Source of the DNA: Aquimarina sp. BL5
GTDB lineage: Bacteria; Bacteroidota; Bacteroidia; Flavobacteriales; Flavobacteriaceae
Assembly (NCBI RefSeq): GCF_003443675.1
Contig: NZ_CP031963.1
Span: forward strand, 2,627,501-2,691,500
Reading direction: 5' to 3'
DNA: 64,000 nt
Shown one piece after another: positions 63,998 through 64,000 of this stretch (the first letter of the stretch is position 1; the number at the start of each line of letters is the position of its first letter). The notes below the pieces were generated by a model, which searched no databases, was not told the DNA's origin, and saw nothing but the letters and a program-made list of their open reading frames with translations. Both the position numbers and the translations under genes were made by a program.

Positions 63998-64000
63998 ATT

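Noticed and set aside
1-64000. defence islands, prophage genes, transposases, integrases, riboswitches
   Set aside because: I looked for such genes and for known leader folds and found none; all large frames belong to housekeeping or transport families.

Overview
The window looks like a chromosomal segment of a marine Flavobacteriaceae bacterium, possibly Aquimarina or a close relative; the genus is a guess. The evidence is low-GC DNA, promoters of the Bacteroidetes type (TAnnTTTG at -7, sometimes with TTTG/TTG at -33), the gliding/type IX secretion protein SprA, an Alternative Complex III operon joined to an aa3-type oxidase, and gene orders I recall as common in this family (maeB-ruvA-sprA-gcvH, ruvB-P450-queG). 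It is housekeeping-rich chromosome. I see no phage, insertion sequence, integron or CRISPR array.

Layout. 1-3.7 kb: a NifU-like Fe-S protein with two Nfu_N domains, dodecin, a secreted protein of unknown function, a decayed paralogue of that protein, and tsaB, whose 3' end overlaps the decayed copy. 3.7-11.1 kb: a tripartite ABC exporter (ATPase, two FtsX/MacB permeases, two HlyD-type adaptors, one TolC). 11.3-14.2 kb: a large VIT/vWA/TPR/DUF2135 protein. 14.3-19.6 kb: an oxidase operon reading ctaB, two subunit III genes and subunit IV, then a second unit with a cysteine-free SCO-like protein, SCO, a DUF420 protein and a small CxxC membrane protein. 19.8-22.2 kb: three tandem TonB paralogues. 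22.4-33.6 kb: vanZ-like, gcvH, sprA, ruvA and maeB. 33.7-37.4 kb: a lipoprotein trehalase and a sodium/solute symporter. 37.6-40.9 kb: queG, a cytochrome P450 and ruvB. 41-53.8 kb: a membrane protein, then actABCDEF with oxidase subunits II and I. 54-59.1 kb: a SPOR protein and the rimP-nusA-infB operon. 59.4-64 kb: a double UspA protein, tRNA-Gln(UUG) and a DUF2723 membrane protein.

How it fits together. The two respiratory blocks form most of a menaquinol-to-oxygen chain: ACIII oxidises quinol and passes electrons to the CuA centre of CoxB and then to CoxA, while CtaB, SCO and DUF420 supply heme and copper assembly. Trehalase plus symporter would split trehalose outside the inner membrane and import the sugar. 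The TonB proteins would energise outer-membrane transport.

Most interesting points: (1) the trehalase carries an N-terminal module with an EF-hand-like loop that resembles fungal neutral trehalases; (2) the rimP-nusA-infB leader contains a terminator-like hairpin between a strong promoter and the first start codon; (3) the decayed paralogue overlaps the tsaB 3' end antisense; (4) a SCO-like protein without any cysteine lies next to a normal SCO gene; (5) ActC carries a C-terminal helix-hairpin-helix extension. I did not find a clear new defence or mobile system.
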